In this document: piece by piece, positions 6,164-7,235 of the stretch
Layout of the letters: each line of letters begins with the position of its first letter
Numbering within the stretch: position 1 is the stretch's first letter
Assembly: GCA_017999235.1 (NCBI GenBank)
Contig: JAGOBN010000198.1
Location: 1-7,235, forward strand
Length of the DNA: 7,235 bases
From: Anaerolineales bacterium
GTDB taxonomy: Bacteria; Chloroflexota; Anaerolineae; Anaerolineales; UBA6663
Direction: 5' to 3'
Program-made: the position numbers and the translations under genes
The notes under the pieces: generated by a model
The model's input: the letters and a program-made list of their open reading frames with translations, nothing else
Told to the model about the DNA's origin: nothing
Databases searched by the model: none

Positions 6164-7235
6164 TTAGGGCGCCGGCGTCAATGCCGCGCGCAAGGCGCGG
6201 GCCGCGTCCCCGTCCAGCGCGGCGCCCAGCCGGTCAAACACAGCTTGGCTGGCCTCCAGGAGCGCGCCCGCCCGCTCGCCGGCGCCGCGGGCCGCGTACC
6301 CCTGCGCCAGCGCCAGGCGGCTGCGCGCCGCCTGCAGGTCGTCCGCCACGTCGTCGAGAATGGCGATGCTGGCGGTGAACTCCGCTTCGGCTTCCGGCCA
6401 GCGCCCCTGCGCCTCGGCCGCCTCGCCTAACACGCGCCGGGCGCAGCCTTCTTCTCCCCGCATGGCGAACTCCCGCGCCAGCCGCAGCGCTTCCCGGCCT
6501 TCCGTTTCGGCTTCGGCCGGGTCGCCGGCCAAGAGCGCGGCTTTCGCCAGGTGCCGGTGCAGTTCGGGCAAAAAGTCGCGCGCCTGGGCTTGATCAAACA
6601 GGGCGCGGCCGGCGCGCAAATGCTCGCGCGCCTGCTGGGCGCTCACGGCTTCCCGGCGCCCGATCAGCACCGCGCCCAGGTTCATCCGCACCGCGCCGCG
6701 CACATACGGCGAGGCGCCCAATTTCTCAAACGCGCTGAGCGCGTCTTGATAGCGGGCCTGGGCCTCATCCAGCCGGCCCTGGGTCAGCGCCACCTCGCCC
6801 AGGTTGTTGTCCGCGAAGGCGCGGTTATACCCGTCGCCGGCCAGGTCAAAGATGGCGTGCGCGCGCCGATAGTGTTCGGCCGCCGGCGTTAATTGGCCGG
6901 CGTTGAAGCGGGCGCTGGCTATCAGGTTATGGGACATGGCCTGGCCGTGCAGGTCGCCGGCCTGCTCGTACAGCGCGCGTCCGCGCTCAAAGTGGCCGGC
7001 CGCCGTCAGGCTGTCGCCGCGGTTGAGCGCGATCAAGCCCAGCATGTTGTCGGCGCGCGCCAGGGCCGCCAGATCGCCCAGGCGTTCAGCCATCTCCAGC
7101 GCGGTTTGCACATGGTCCAGGGCGCGCTCGTAGTCGGCCTGGCGGGTGTGGATCAGGCGGGCGGTGATGCGCAGCTGCACGGCCGCCGGCGAGGCTTGAC
7201 CGCCCGCGGCGGCCAGCCCGCGCTCGATCCAGTCA
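6164..7235 (-). CDS. TPR-repeat protein, C-terminal part (5' end outside window)
   Basis: The frame is open from the right edge to TAA at 6166-6164 and shows 356 residues. It consists of about eight TPR-like units of roughly 40 residues. Examples are DYERALDHVQTALEMAERLGD and RLDEAQARYQDALSAFEKLG, each with an Ala/Gly/Leu helix-pair pattern. The visible start, DWIERGLAAAGGQASPAAVQLR, is typical of the entry into the TPR tail of large bacterial AAA-type ATPase regulators, BTAD/SARP-like activators or class III cyclases. This is family knowledge; the deciding N-terminal domains are not visible. A GTG at 7180 is not a credible start because the same repeat pattern continues upstream. The gene precedes the giant exported protein by 42 bases on the same strand. 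The TPR tail should act as a cytoplasmic protein-interaction scaffold. Confidence 0.85.
   Translation of the reverse strand, partial: DWIERGLAAAGGQASPAAVQLRITARLIHTRQADYERALDHVQTALEMAERLGDLAALARADNMLGLIALNRGDSLTAAGHFERGRALYEQAGDLHGQAMSHNLIASARFNAGQLTPAAEHYRRAHAIFDLAGDGYNRAFADNNLGEVALTQGRLDEAQARYQDALSAFEKLGASPYVRGAVRMNLGAVLIGRREAVSAQQAREHLRAGRALFDQAQARDFLPELHRHLAKAALLAGDPAEAETEGREALRLAREFAMRGEEGCARRVLGEAAEAQGRWPEAEAEFTASIAILDDVADDLQAARSRLALAQGYAARGAGERAGALLEASQAVFDRLGAALDGDAARALRAALTPAP

Noticed and set aside
5591..6892. Plus-strand frames at 5591-6085, 6098-6430 and 6551-6892
   Set aside because: They are antisense to the start of the giant gene and to the TPR gene, low in complexity and without domain signals, while the minus strand shows clear domains.
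7178..7180. GTG as the start of the TPR gene
   Set aside because: The same frame stays open to the window edge and the upstream residues DWIERGLAAAGG continue the TPR-tail pattern, so the true start lies outside.

Overview
The window is GC-rich bacterial DNA, almost wholly coding on the minus strand. It holds parts of two co-directional genes separated by 42 bases. The organism is inferred, at moderate confidence, to be a member of the Chloroflexota (Anaerolineae or a neighbouring class). The grounds are the GC-rich codon use, the very long modular secreted protein mixing RCC1, plant-type LRR, FN3, carboxypeptidase-regulatory, Ig-like, PPC and C25-like segments, and a TPR-tail protein of a kind common in that phylum. 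No rRNA or marker gene is present to confirm it. LAYOUT (right to left, the direction of transcription): bases 7235-6164 encode the C-terminal 356 residues of a TPR-repeat protein whose N-terminus lies outside the window. After a 42-base gap, a single uninterrupted frame runs from an ATG at 6121 to the left edge, giving 2040 residues without a stop. I translated this frame through its whole length and found no stop or frameshift; its end lies outside the window. ARCHITECTURE of the large protein, N to C: signal peptide; carboxypeptidase-regulatory-like plus PKD-like module; seven RCC1-like blades of exactly 51 residues; second carboxypeptidase-regulatory-like domain; DUF11-like domain; Cys-bearing LRR cap and ten 24-residue plant-type LRRs; FN3 domain; third carboxypeptidase-regulatory-like plus PKD-like module; cadherin/He_PIG-like domain; three Big_9-like Ig repeats with Asp-rich motifs; a PPC domain interrupted by a 14-unit hexapeptide array; and the beginning of a gingipain-like (C25, caspase-fold) peptidase domain. 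HOW IT MAY WORK: this looks like an exported, elongated adhesin or receptor-like protein carrying several protein- or glycan-binding repeat platforms, ending in a putative cysteine peptidase. The TPR gene just upstream is probably in the same transcript and may be a regulator or signalling ATPase, but the part that would show this is missing. The most unusual piece is the hexapeptide array (557-808), a recently expanded in-frame tandem repeat inside the PPC fold. The long plus-strand open frames are codon-aligned antisense shadows and are not annotated as genes.
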